From positions 1-64,000 of the forward strand of contig PWMS01000034.1 of assembly GCA_003558105.1 (NCBI GenBank): a DNA stretch of 64,000 nucleotides, in the 5' to 3' direction. Positions 55,160 to 64,000 of the stretch are shown here, in pieces. The stretch is from Mollicutes bacterium. Its GTDB lineage: Bacteria > Bacillota_I > Bacilli_A > Izemoplasmatales > Izemoplasmataceae. The notes under the pieces are model-generated. The model was not told the DNA's origin. It ran no database searches and saw only the letters and a list, made by a program, of their open reading frames with translations. Position 1 is the stretch's first letter, and each line of letters starts with the position of its first letter. The translations under genes and the position numbers were made by a program.

Positions 55160-58100
55160 TTATTCTTCGCGGTATTCATCAACGAATTCAGTGTAATCTT
55201 GTTCTTCATCTTCTTGCATGTATTCTTCGTCGATGACACTCTCTTCACCATCGGTCAGTTCTTCATATTCAGGCTCTGGTTTCTCATAATCGAAGCGGGT
55301 ATGTTTTAAAATGCCTGTGCCCGCTGGAATGCGGCCGCCGATAATGACGTTTTCTTTAAGGCCGACCAGATCATCTGTTTTGCCACGAATCGCTGCATCG
55401 GTAAGGACGCGTGTCGTTTCTTGGAAACTTGCCGCACTAAGGAATGATTCACTGCGCAAAGAAGCACGTGTGATACCGAGTAAGAGCGGTTTTGCCACAG
55501 CGGGACGTCTCCGGTTAGCCATCGCTTTTTCGTTAGCTACTTTAAACTCTCTTAAAGAAATTTGGGCACCAGGCAATAGTTCGGTTTCACCTTCAATGAT
55601 GATTTTGAGTTTGCGCATCATTTGGTGAATGATAATTTCAATGTGTTTATCGGAAATCTCAACACCTTGTGAGCGGTAAACTTTTTGGACTTCTTTAAGA
55701 ATGTATTGTTGTACCGTTTCTGCATCGGTAACGCGCAACAATTGCTTAGGATCGATGGAACCCTCGGTGATTTTGTCACCAGCATGGACTACATCGCCTT
55801 CTTCTAAAAGCAATGTAACATTTGAATCGGTTTCGTATTCTTTGGAATCCTCTCCGTTAGAAACGGTTACTTTATAGCGTTCATCGATCTGGTCAACTTT
55901 ATCAATGTTGCCATCCATTTCACTGATAATCGCGAGTCCTTTTGGTTTTCTAGCTTCAAAAAGCTCTTGAATACGGGGAAGACCTTGGGTGATATCCGCA
56001 CCAGCAACACCGCCGGTATGGAATGTTCTCATGGTCAACTGCGTCCCGGGTTCACCGATTGATTGAGCCGCAATAATACCGACAGCTTCACCAACCTCGA
56101 CTTGTCCGCCGGTCGCTAAGTTCTGACCATAACACTTGGTACATACCCCTTGTTTTGCACTACAGGTCAAGACGGTACGTATCCGGACTTCATCAATGCC
56201 TGCATCGATGATAGCCTTAACATTTTCGCTTGAGAGATACGTATCTTTTTCCACAATCATCTCTTTGGTTTTGGGATGATACAATGTTTCTTGGTTGTAA
56301 CGGCCGAGCAAGCGATCAGCTAAGGGTTCAATCGCTTTATCATCGCCGTCTAAAATATCTTTAACCACAACACCAGCGTCGGTGCCGCAATCTTCTTCGG
56401 TTACCACGAGGTCTTGAGAGACATCGACCAAACGACGAGTCAAGTAGCCTGAGTCTGCGGTTTTAAGCGCGGTATCAGTAGAACCTTTTCGCGCACCGTG
56501 TGTTGAAATAAAGAATTCGCTCATCGTCAGACCTTCACGGAATGCGGCTTTAATCGGTAACTCAATGGTTTTACCAGATGGGTTTGACATCAATCCGCGC
56601 ATACCAGCAAGCTGGGTAAAGTTTGAAATGTTACCACGCGCACCAGAATCACTCATCATCTGAATGTGATTATCAATGGTCAATTCTTCTGCTAAACCTT
56701 TTTCAATGTCGTTTTTAGCCTCTTTCCAAACCTCTAAAACGAGATTATACCGTTCGTTGTCGGTTAAGAAACCATCTTCATACATCTCTTGAATTTCTTC
56801 AACTTTCTCATCGGCTTCTGTGAGAATTTCTTGTTTCTTGCTGTAGGGGTTAACATCAAATGCGCTAACGGTGATACCAGCATGCGTCGAATATAAGAAG
56901 CCAAGGTTTTTCATTTTATCGAGCATTTTTGAGGTTTCATTGATTTTAAAATCGATGAAAACACGAGAAATAATCAAGGAAAGGAATTTCTTTTTAAATG
57001 GATCGACAAGACGTTTAGCACCGTTTTTCTCAAGACCCATAATTTCTTTTTCAAGGGTAACAATTTTTTGATTTTGAGGGTCGCTGATTTCACGTTGTAA
57101 CTTTGCGAGTTGCTGGTATTTTTTCTCTAGTTCTAAACGATCATAAATCGCTTGGCGAACATTTTTACCTCGCGCTATAAAATAATGTTTCGGCGTGTTT
57201 TGATCTAAGTTTGTAGTGGTCGGTTCATTAAGATAAGGGAATGTTCTTGGTAAGATTTCGTTGAAGATTAACTTTCCTACCGTGGTCATAAGATATCCGT
57301 CTTTTTGTTCTTGGGTTAATGGGGCATTCCCTAGGGTTGAAGCACGAAGTGCGATCAAAGAATGTAGGGTAATATCGCCGTTATCATAAGCGAGCAATAC
57401 TTCTTTTGAATCTTTGAAAATCCGTCCTTCACCTTTTTGATCGGTTCTTTCTAAGGTGAGATAGTAGTTCCCCAATACCATATCTTGTGATGGGGTAACA
57501 ACAGGTTTACCGTCTTTTGGGTTAAGAATGTTGTTGGAAGCCAACATCAATACGCGCGCTTCCGCTTGGGCTTCTTCACTCAAAGGTACGTGTACCGCCA
57601 TCTGATCGCCGTCAAAATCGGCGTTAAATGCGGTGGTGACCAAAGGATGTAGGCGGATAGCCTTACCTTCAACCAATTTAGGTTCAAAAGCTTGAATACC
57701 AAGTCTATGTAGGGTAGGCGCGCGGTTAAGAAGGACAGGATGTTCTCGAATAACATCTTCTAAAACTTCCCAAATGCGACTATCCAAACGTTCAATCAGA
57801 CCTTTAGCGCTCTTGATATTAGAAGCGATATCGCGGTCGATTAATTCTTTGATTACGAATGGTTTAAACAATGATATACCCATTTCTTTAGGAATACCAC
57901 ATTGATACATCTCCAAATCCGGTCCTACCACAATAACACTACGGCCGGAATAATCGACGCGTTTACCAAGGAGGTTTTGACGGAAACGACCTTGTTTACC
58001 ACGGAGCATATCGGATAAAGATTTTAACGGACGGTTTTTCTCCACAACCACTTTACGGCCACGTTTTGAATTGTCAATTAAAGCATCGACCGCTTCTTGT

Positions 58101-58960
58101 AGCATCCGTTTTTCATTCTTGGTAATAAGGTGTGGCGCATTTTGTTCTTTTTGGCGTTTGAGACGGTTGTTACGGTTCAAAATTCTACGATAAAGATCGT
58201 TTAAATCCGTCGTAGCAAAACGACCGCCATCAAGTTGAACCATAGGTCGTAATTCTGGTGGAATGACCGGTAAAACGTCCATAACCATCCATTCGGGTTT
58301 GTTGTCGGATTCTTTAAATGCTTCTAGGACTTCTAGACGTTTGATATATTTGTCGCGTTTTTGTTTTGAGGCATCTGGTAAGGCTTTTCTTAACTTGTAG
58401 ATTTCTTCTTTTAAGTCCAGTCTTTGCAAAAGAACCTTCGCCGCTTCAGCACCAGTTAACGCTTTAAAACGCGAGCCGTATTCCATGTATTTTTCAGTAT
58501 ATTTTGCTTCTGAAAGAATTTGTTTATAGTGCAAGTCTGTATCGCCTTTGTCAATAACAATATACGAAGCAAGATAGACGACTTCTTCTAAATCTTTCGA
58601 TTTAATATCGAGTAAAGTGGCGATTCTAGAAGGGGTATTGCGTAAGTACCATGTATGCACAACAGGCGCCGCGAGTTTAATGTGACCCATCCGCTCACGT
58701 CGCACTTTACTCTCGGTAATTTCAACGCCACAATCAGGACATTTTTTACCGCTGTGTGAAGACTTCTTGCTTTTGTTATTACAAGCGCATTGATAGTCTT
58801 TTGTGGGACCAAAAATAACCTCACAAAAGAGCCCCTTACGTTCAGGTTTTAATGTGCGGTAGTTGATGGTTTCGTGTTTCTCAACTTCTCCGTAAGACCA
58901 ATCAAGGATTTCCTCTGAAGAAGCTAATCGTATTTTGTAATGTGAATACTTTTGGCTCAT
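55160..58960 (-). CDS. rpoC: DNA-directed RNA polymerase subunit beta'
   Basis: 1266 residues. Catalytic [12 protein letters not shown] with three Asp, the N-terminal zinc-binding [21 protein letters not shown] and the second zinc site near [13 protein letters not shown] are intact. The bridge helix and trigger loop regions ([28 protein letters not shown]-like segments) are present. The C-terminus is extended and acidic. Follows rpoB by 17 bp. Confidence 0.98.
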   Translation of the reverse strand: MSQKYSHYKIRLASSEEILDWSYGEVEKHETINYRTLKPERKGLFCEVIFGPTKDYQCACNNKSKKSSHSGKKCPDCGVEITESKVRRERMGHIKLAAPVVHTWYLRNTPSRIATLLDIKSKDLEEVVYLASYIVIDKGDTDLHYKQILSEAKYTEKYMEYGSRFKALTGAEAAKVLLQRLDLKEEIYKLRKALPDASKQKRDKYIKRLEVLEAFKESDNKPEWMVMDVLPVIPPELRPMVQLDGGRFATTDLNDLYRRILNRNNRLKRQKEQNAPHLITKNEKRMLQEAVDALIDNSKRGRKVVVEKNRPLKSLSDMLRGKQGRFRQNLLGKRVDYSGRSVIVVGPDLEMYQCGIPKEMGISLFKPFVIKELIDRDIASNIKSAKGLIERLDSRIWEVLEDVIREHPVLLNRAPTLHRLGIQAFEPKLVEGKAIRLHPLVTTAFNADFDGDQMAVHVPLSEEAQAEARVLMLASNNILNPKDGKPVVTPSQDMVLGNYYLTLERTDQKGEGRIFKDSKEVLLAYDNGDITLHSLIALRASTLGNAPLTQEQKDGYLMTTVGKLIFNEILPRTFPYLNEPTTTNLDQNTPKHYFIARGKNVRQAIYDRLELEKKYQQLAKLQREISDPQNQKIVTLEKEIMGLEKNGAKRLVDPFKKKFLSLIISRVFIDFKINETSKMLDKMKNLGFLYSTHAGITVSAFDVNPYSKKQEILTEADEKVEEIQEMYEDGFLTDNERYNLVLEVWKEAKNDIEKGLAEELTIDNHIQMMSDSGARGNISNFTQLAGMRGLMSNPSGKTIELPIKAAFREGLTMSEFFISTHGARKGSTDTALKTADSGYLTRRLVDVSQDLVVTEEDCGTDAGVVVKDILDGDDKAIEPLADRLLGRYNQETLYHPKTKEMIVEKDTYLSSENVKAIIDAGIDEVRIRTVLTCSAKQGVCTKCYGQNLATGGQVEVGEAVGIIAAQSIGEPGTQLTMRTFHTGGVAGADITQGLPRIQELFEARKPKGLAIISEMDGNIDKVDQIDERYKVTVSNGEDSKEYETDSNVTLLLEEGDVVHAGDKITEGSIDPKQLLRVTDAETVQQYILKEVQKVYRSQGVEISDKHIEIIIHQMMRKLKIIIEGETELLPGAQISLREFKVANEKAMANRRRPAVAKPLLLGITRASLRSESFLSAASFQETTRVLTDAAIRGKTDDLVGLKENVIIGGRIPAGTGILKHTRFDYEKPEPEYEELTDGEESVIDEEYMQEDEEQDYTEFVDEYREE

Positions 58961-58977
58961 GAAATCACCTTTCCTTT

Positions 58978-61900
58978 TTAGGAATTAAAGCCGTATTTAT
59001 CTAAATAATCTTCAACGTCAGACTCTTCTACAAGGCTTTTGTTGGCTTCGTTTCGCTTCGTATCTTTATTGATCAGTTCAACTGAAATACCTAAAGATTG
59101 AAGTTCGCGTGTCAACACGCGGAAAGATTCTGGTAAGGATGGTTCGGGAATACTCTTACCATCAACGATGGCACGGAAAACTTTGTTTCTTCCGATGATA
59201 TCATCACTTTTAACTGTGAGCATCTCTTGTAAGCAGTAAGCGGCGCCATAGGCTTCTAAAGCCCAGACTTCCATCTCACCAAATCGCTGACCACCGTTTT
59301 GAGCTTTACCACCCATCGGTTGTTGTGTAACTAAAGTATATGGACCCACGCTTCGAGCGTGTAATTTGTCATCAACCATGTGGTCGAGTTTAATCATATG
59401 CATGACACCGACTGAGACATCGTTATCGTAACGGTTTCCAGTTTGGCCTGAATAAAGCGGGGTTTTTCCGTTGGGTTGCATCCCGGCTTCTTTCATAATC
59501 GCAACCAAGTCATCGTTACTGACACCATCGAAAACTGGGGTCGCAATATGGACACCTAGCTTTTTCGCGGCCATACCTAGATGAATTTCTAAAACTTGGC
59601 CGATATTCATTCTTGAGGGAACCCCTAGTGGATTAAGCATGATGTCAATGGGGGTCCCATCTGGAAGATATGGCATATCTTCTTCGGGTAGAATTTTAGA
59701 TATAACCCCTTTATTACCATGTCGACCAGCCATCTTATCGCCCTCTGATATTTTACGTTTTTGTACAATGAAAACGCGGACAACTTCATTAGCCCCAGGA
59801 GGGAGTTCATCGCCATCGGCTCTGGAGAAATATTTAATACTATGGACAATACCGCCTCCGCCATGAGGTACACGGAGTGAGGTATCTCTAACTTCGCGTG
59901 ATTTCTCACCAAAAATTGCAAGGAGTAAACGGTCTTCTGGCGTCGGGTCGGTTTGACCTTTTGGGGTCACTTTACCAACTAGAATGTCGCCTTCTTCCAC
60001 TTCTGCACCAGGAATGATAATGCCACGATCATCCAAAAAGCGACGACCTTCTTCCCCAACGTTTGGAATTTCACGTGTAATCTCTTCTTTTCCAAGTTTG
60101 GTATCACGCGCTTCAACATCGTATTTTTCGATATGAATGGACGTATAAATATCATCTTTAACCAAACGTTCAGATAAAATAACGGCGTCCTCATAGTTGT
60201 AACCATTCCATGTCATAAAGGCAACCGTTACGTTTCTACCAACAGCTAATTCGCCTTCATCCATTGAAGGTCCGTCGGTAATAACATCACCAGCTTTAAT
60301 CTTTTCACCTATTTTGACAATCGGAATTTGGTTGAAACAGGTCCCTTGGTTAGAGCGTTCAAATTTTTCTAGTTCATAGGTATCAATTTTACCGTCTTCG
60401 GCTTTAATTTTGATTTTCTTCGCATCGACATAGCTTACCTCGCCGTCGCGTTTAGCAACGATGGTGGCACCACTGTCTTTTGCGGCTTTGTATTCAATAC
60501 CTGTGCCAACAAAGGGCGCTTCAGGCTTAAGTAAGGGAATCGCTTGTCGTTGCATGTTAGCACCCATCAACGCGCGGTTGGCGTCATCGTGTTCCAAGAA
60601 TGGGATGGATGATGTCGAGATAGAAACAATCTGTTTAGGCGAAACATCGATTAAATCGATATCTTCTTTTGCATGCATTTTGGTATCGCCTCTATAGCGG
60701 GCAACCACATTATCATCCAAAACGCGTTTGTCATCATCCAATTTGATATTGGCCTGACCGATATGATATTTTTCTTCTTCATCGGCTGTTAAGAAAATAT
60801 ATTCCTCGGTTATAAACAGTTCCATGTTGTCTTTTGATTTTTTAACTTTTTTAACTTTTAGATAAGGGGTTTCGATAAACCCATATTGATTGACACGCAC
60901 ATAAGAGGCCAAACTGTTAATCAAACCAATGTTTTGACCTTCAGGAGTCTCAATTGGACAGATGCGCCCGTAGTGAGAGTTGTGTACGTCTCGAACTTCG
61001 AATCCAGCACGATCACGGGTCAATCCACCAGGACCTAGTGCGGATAGACGACGCTTGTGTGTCAGCTCATCCAAGGGGTTGGTTTGACTCATAAATTGCG
61101 ATAACTGTGAAGACCCAAAGAATTCTTTTAACGATGATGTCAAGGGTCTGATGTTAATCAAACTCTGTGGTTTCATATCAGAAGTATCGCGTGTAGACAT
61201 GCGATCTTTAACGTTTTTCTCTAATTTCGAAAGACCAATTCTAAATTGATTTTTCAGAAGTTCACCAATCAATCGTAAACGTCGGTTCCCAAGGTGATCG
61301 ATATCATCCAAGTTACCGTAGCCACTCATCAAGTTCAAATAATACCCGATGGAAGCGATAATGTCAGAAGGTACCAAATGTTCAGCGTATTCGGAAGAAT
61401 CATTGCCGATTACACGAACGCGTTGTTCTTCATCGTCTTTATCGCGGTGGAAGATTTCCAAAATCTCTATCTTACTTAATTCAAAGTATAATTCTTCTTT
61501 AGAGAAAGTTTCTTTAATGCTTTCAATCATACGATCATAAGCATCGTTACCTTCTTGTTCGATAAAGGCTTTTTCATCCATGTTTTGGGCTTTGAGATAC
61601 CCCTCGACATAGTCTTCTGTCGACCAATATTTTTGGTATCTGATTTGCGCAAGTTTGTCTTCCTCATCCAGATAGCTCAAATAAGGGTTAGCAGAAAGAA
61701 TTTCTAGTTGTGTTTTATATTCATATTCTAGATTACGACTTAAAACACCGGCAACCTCTTCGGTGAAGTGTTGGCGGTTTTTATCTAGAATTTCTAATGT
61801 GTCTTTAGTGATCTCTGTACCGGATTCTACAATCACTTCGCCGGTTTCTTTGTCGATCACGTTTTGGGCTAAAATGTTATTTTCAAGATGATTTAAAATA

Positions 61901-62742
61901 TCAAGTTTTTTATTGACCTTATAGCGACCAACTTTAGCGAGTTCATAGCGTTTTGCGTCAAATAATCGACTGACAAAAAAGCTGATAGCCCCTTCAATGG
62001 TGGCGGTTTCACCTTGACGAAGTTTGGAATAAACTTCCAAAATAGCATCGGTTGAGGTGGTCGTCATGTCTTTTTCTAAGGTGTTTTGAAGATAGGCATT
62101 ATGGCCAAAAATCGCCTTCATCTGATCCGCACTAGAAAATCCTAAGGCTCTTAAAAGTGTCGTCATAGGAATTTTTTTCGAGCGGTCAAGTTTGACAAAT
62201 AAATTGCCCTTAGAGCCGGTTTCATATTCTAACCAAGCGCCACGATTTGGAATAATTTGACCAAGATATTTCGACTCGAGGGTTTTGCGGTCTATTTCCT
62301 CGCTGAAAAACACGCCGGCACTTCGCACGATTTGCGAAACAATGACGCGTTCAGATCCATTTATGATAAAAGACGCTCTAGGCGTCATAAAAGGGAAATC
62401 TCCCATAAATATTTTTTGTTCAACGATCTCGCCGGTGTTGTTATTGACTAACTTGACACCGACACGGAGAGGTTTTGCATAAGTAAGCTCTTTTTCTTTA
62501 GCGGGCTTAATGGCATGTTTCGCTTCGCCGAATTCAATCCCTTCAAAAAAGAGTTCTAAATCACCTGTATGATTTTCAATTGGTGATATGTCGCGGAGTA
62601 ATTCATCCAAGCCTTCATCGACAAACCAATCAAATGACTTGGTTTGTACCTCAATAAGATTGGGTAATTCAACGTTGGATTTAACCCGAGAGTAGTTTCT
62701 TCTTTCGCGTTTTTTACCATATTTAACGTTCGAGTAGTTCAC
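58978..62742 (-). CDS. rpoB: DNA-directed RNA polymerase subunit beta
   Basis: 1254 residues. [20 protein letters not shown], the rifampicin-pocket [30 protein letters not shown] and the C-terminal [21 protein letters not shown] match RpoB. The GTG at 62742 has GGGGTGG upstream and is the conserved V-N-Y-S start; the track's TTG is 45 bases further upstream. His in [13 protein letters not shown] is the wild-type rifampicin-sensitive residue. Confidence 0.98.
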   Translation of the reverse strand: MNYSNVKYGKKRERRNYSRVKSNVELPNLIEVQTKSFDWFVDEGLDELLRDISPIENHTGDLELFFEGIEFGEAKHAIKPAKEKELTYAKPLRVGVKLVNNNTGEIVEQKIFMGDFPFMTPRASFIINGSERVIVSQIVRSAGVFFSEEIDRKTLESKYLGQIIPNRGAWLEYETGSKGNLFVKLDRSKKIPMTTLLRALGFSSADQMKAIFGHNAYLQNTLEKDMTTTSTDAILEVYSKLRQGETATIEGAISFFVSRLFDAKRYELAKVGRYKVNKKLDILNHLENNILAQNVIDKETGEVIVESGTEITKDTLEILDKNRQHFTEEVAGVLSRNLEYEYKTQLEILSANPYLSYLDEEDKLAQIRYQKYWSTEDYVEGYLKAQNMDEKAFIEQEGNDAYDRMIESIKETFSKEELYFELSKIEILEIFHRDKDDEEQRVRVIGNDSSEYAEHLVPSDIIASIGYYLNLMSGYGNLDDIDHLGNRRLRLIGELLKNQFRIGLSKLEKNVKDRMSTRDTSDMKPQSLINIRPLTSSLKEFFGSSQLSQFMSQTNPLDELTHKRRLSALGPGGLTRDRAGFEVRDVHNSHYGRICPIETPEGQNIGLINSLASYVRVNQYGFIETPYLKVKKVKKSKDNMELFITEEYIFLTADEEEKYHIGQANIKLDDDKRVLDDNVVARYRGDTKMHAKEDIDLIDVSPKQIVSISTSSIPFLEHDDANRALMGANMQRQAIPLLKPEAPFVGTGIEYKAAKDSGATIVAKRDGEVSYVDAKKIKIKAEDGKIDTYELEKFERSNQGTCFNQIPIVKIGEKIKAGDVITDGPSMDEGELAVGRNVTVAFMTWNGYNYEDAVILSERLVKDDIYTSIHIEKYDVEARDTKLGKEEITREIPNVGEEGRRFLDDRGIIIPGAEVEEGDILVGKVTPKGQTDPTPEDRLLLAIFGEKSREVRDTSLRVPHGGGGIVHSIKYFSRADGDELPPGANEVVRVFIVQKRKISEGDKMAGRHGNKGVISKILPEEDMPYLPDGTPIDIMLNPLGVPSRMNIGQVLEIHLGMAAKKLGVHIATPVFDGVSNDDLVAIMKEAGMQPNGKTPLYSGQTGNRYDNDVSVGVMHMIKLDHMVDDKLHARSVGPYTLVTQQPMGGKAQNGGQRFGEMEVWALEAYGAAYCLQEMLTVKSDDIIGRNKVFRAIVDGKSIPEPSLPESFRVLTRELQSLGISVELINKDTKRNEANKSLVEESDVEDYLDKYGFNS

Positions 62743-62813
62743 TAATATCCACCCCGTTTTAGATTTAGAAAAGTAATGCCAACACAAAAAAGCGCATTGT
62801 ATCGCATTTTGTT

Positions 62814-62842
62814 ATTTTATCACAAACATGTCAAGGCGTCAA
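62814..62842 (-). promoter_or_regulatory. Promoter upstream of rpoB
   Basis: Minus-strand TTGACG (62837-62842), 17 nt, TAAAAT (62814-62819) with a TGA extension; overlaps the end of the rsmC-like gene. Confidence 0.6.
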
Positions 62843-63430
62843 TGATTTTTTGAATAGGATAATATGAAATCCTTTACGCCTATCAAAAATCTCAGCATGA
62901 CCAATTTGATTTAAAAATTTTAATGCGGAAAGCGCACCATGTTTTTTGTGCATAACCATCCAACATTCGCCTTGCAAGGTTAAATGGTCTTTTATTTGTT
63001 TAAATATATCGTATAAAGCTTGTTTCCCAATTCGAATCGGTGGGTTGGTAACGATAAGGTCAAAATCGTTGTCGATACTTTCAAACGCACGACTTTTAAC
63101 GACTTGTGCTTCAAGATGATTGATCGCACAATTTTTTCGTGCCAACCATAATGCACGTTCATTGACATCACTCAACGTTACATCCAAAGTATAAACCTTA
63201 GCCAATACAATGCCTAAAACACCATACCCACAACCCAAGTCAAGTACGCGATCAATCTTTGGTTTGATGCGTACAGTTCGCAGCAATAAATCGCTGGCTT
63301 GATCCACATGGTCTTTGGAGAAGACACCGTGATCACTGATAAATGTAAAGTGATGATCATCATATGTGTATGTTATGGTTTTTTGATTCGACTTGGTATC
63401 CTGTTGTTTCTCATCAAAATAATGACTCAT
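62831..63430 (-). CDS. Class I SAM-dependent methyltransferase (RsmC/YbxB-like)
   Basis: 199 residues. SAM-binding VLDLGCGYGVLGIVLAK and catalytic-pocket LIVTNPPIRIGKQ; the NPPI loop fits RsmC-type 16S rRNA guanine-N2 methyltransferases acting on G1207. Its position between rplL and rpoB is the same as ybxB in Bacillus subtilis. The RNA target is inferred. Confidence 0.88.
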   Translation of the reverse strand: MSHYFDEKQQDTKSNQKTITYTYDDHHFTFISDHGVFSKDHVDQASDLLLRTVRIKPKIDRVLDLGCGYGVLGIVLAKVYTLDVTLSDVNERALWLARKNCAINHLEAQVVKSRAFESIDNDFDLIVTNPPIRIGKQALYDIFKQIKDHLTLQGECWMVMHKKHGALSALKFLNQIGHAEIFDRRKGFHIILFKKSLTP

Positions 63431-63464
63431 GCGTTCACCTTTTCTTTTTGGTCTCCCAAAAGGG

Positions 63465-63497
63465 AAAAAACCTGAGTAGATGATACCCAGGTTTTAC
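63465..63497 (-). terminator. Terminator/attenuator between rplL and the rsmC-like gene
   Basis: Minus-strand AAACCTGGGTA and TACTCAGGTTT stem (one mismatch) followed by TTTTTT. In many bacteria partial termination here lowers rpoBC relative to rplJL. Confidence 0.82.
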
Positions 63498-63511
63498 AGT
63501 TGGTGAAACGT

Positions 63512-63877
63512 TTATTTAACTTCGACTTCAGCGCCAGCTTCTTCGAGTTGTTCTTTGATGCCTTCAGCTTCTTCTGGGTCGATGTCTTCTTTGACAGGTG
63601 CCGGTGCACTATCAACAAGCGCTTTAGCTTCTTTAAGACCGAGACCCGTGATTTCACGGATGGCTTTAATAACCCCGATTTTCTTTTGACCAGGCGCTAC
63701 TAGAGTTACCGTTACTTCACTTGGTTCATCTGATGCATCTGCGGCTGCAGGACCAGCAACAGCAACAGCACTAGGATCAACACCGAATTCTTCTTTCATT
63801 AAGTCGACAAGTTCTTTAAGTTCCAATAAAGTTTTTTCCTTTAACGCTTCAATAATTTCTGCATTTTTTAATGCCAT
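63512..63877 (-). CDS. rplL: 50S ribosomal protein L7/L12
   Basis: 121 residues. N-terminal dimerisation domain ([21 protein letters not shown]), an Ala-rich hinge ([14 protein letters not shown]) and the C-terminal domain [25 protein letters not shown]. The stalk protein that recruits translation factors. 14 bp after rplJ. Confidence 0.98.
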   Translation of the reverse strand: MALKNAEIIEALKEKTLLELKELVDLMKEEFGVDPSAVAVAGPAAADASDEPSEVTVTLVAPGQKKIGVIKAIREITGLGLKEAKALVDSAPAPVKEDIDPEEAEGIKEQLEEAGAEVEVK

Positions 63878-63891
63878 GATATTTCCTCCTA

Positions 63892-64000
63892 TTATCCGTT
63901 ATTCTCTTCTAAATTTTCAACGTGCATGTTGATGGCAATAGCCATATGTTTGATCGGCTCTAAAATGCCGCTGGCAAACATGGTAAGTAATTGATCTCTA
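63892..64000 (-). CDS. rplJ: 50S ribosomal protein L10 (5' end beyond window)
   Basis: The last 35 residues, [24 protein letters not shown]..., and the stop are present and match the L7/L12-binding C-terminus of L10. Position before rplL confirms it. The rest lies outside the window. Confidence 0.93.
   Translation of the reverse strand, partial: RDQLLTMFASGILEPIKHMAIAINMHVENLEENNG

Noticed and set aside
62742-62787. Longer rpoB start used in the ORF track
   Set aside because: The extra 15 residues begin at TTG with no SD and do not fit the conserved V-N-Y-S start; GTG at 62742 has GGGGTGG upstream.

Overview
The window is a densely packed bacterial housekeeping region, almost all on the minus strand, with AT-rich intergenic spacers, good Shine-Dalgarno (SD) sites, many overlapping start/stop codons and sigma70-type promoters. 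Gene content (full FAS-II and acetyl-CoA carboxylase cluster, F-type ATP synthase, rpoBC/str operon, no cell-wall genes seen) and protein style suggest a Firmicutes/Mollicutes-related organism, possibly near Acholeplasmatales/Izemoplasmatales. That placement is inference. The genetic code is standard: the long genes run without internal TGA and tryptophan is TGG, apart from one in-frame TGA in ssb.

Layout. 1-440: 3'-truncated rpsB with a structured leader. 0.6-3.0 kb: a cobalamin-riboswitch operon of a transcobalamin-like lipoprotein, a second DUF4430 protein and an ECF-type membrane S component, divergent from dut. 3.5-5.8 kb: an amino-acid ABC transporter. 5.9-14.1 kb: acpP-accBCDA-fabH-fabD-fabG-fabF-fabZ, with two FabT-like TTTGAnnnTCAAA palindromes flanking acpP and no enoyl-ACP reductase gene. 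14.3-15.6 kb: biotin ligase and Dps. 15.6-23.0 kb: rpiB and the complete ATP synthase operon, whose c subunit carries a sodium-binding signature. 23-29 kb: an operon of an unknown membrane protein, a thioredoxin-like protein, a membrane-anchor-less FtsK, lepB, rbgA, rnhB and tsaC. 29-32.7 kb: a HAD phosphatase convergent with ftsY-ylxM-ffh. 32.7-32.9 kb: a candidate approximately 120-nt small RNA with its own promoter and terminator. 32.9-41 kb: topA, prfA-prmC, and a gdpP-rplI fusion followed by dnaB. 41-41.8 kb: a preQ1 riboswitch and queuosine-precursor transporter. 41.8-50.6 kb: PAS/hemerythrin sensor, rpsF-ssb-rpsR, hydrolase, cinA, ychF, nitroreductase, HtrA-like lipoprotein and tatD. 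50.7-55.1 kb: rpsL-rpsG-fusA-tuf. 55-64 kb: rplJ (partial)-rplL-rsmC-like-rpoB-rpoC.

Most of the region is conventional core metabolism and information processing. The parts most worth a second look are the in-frame fusion of GdpP to ribosomal protein L9 with a complete SD and start codon retained inside the fusion, the in-frame TGA in ssb, the unassigned C-rich small RNA between topA and ftsY, the riboswitch-controlled transcobalamin-like uptake operon, the predicted Na+-coupled ATP synthase, and leader attenuators in front of the ribosomal operons.
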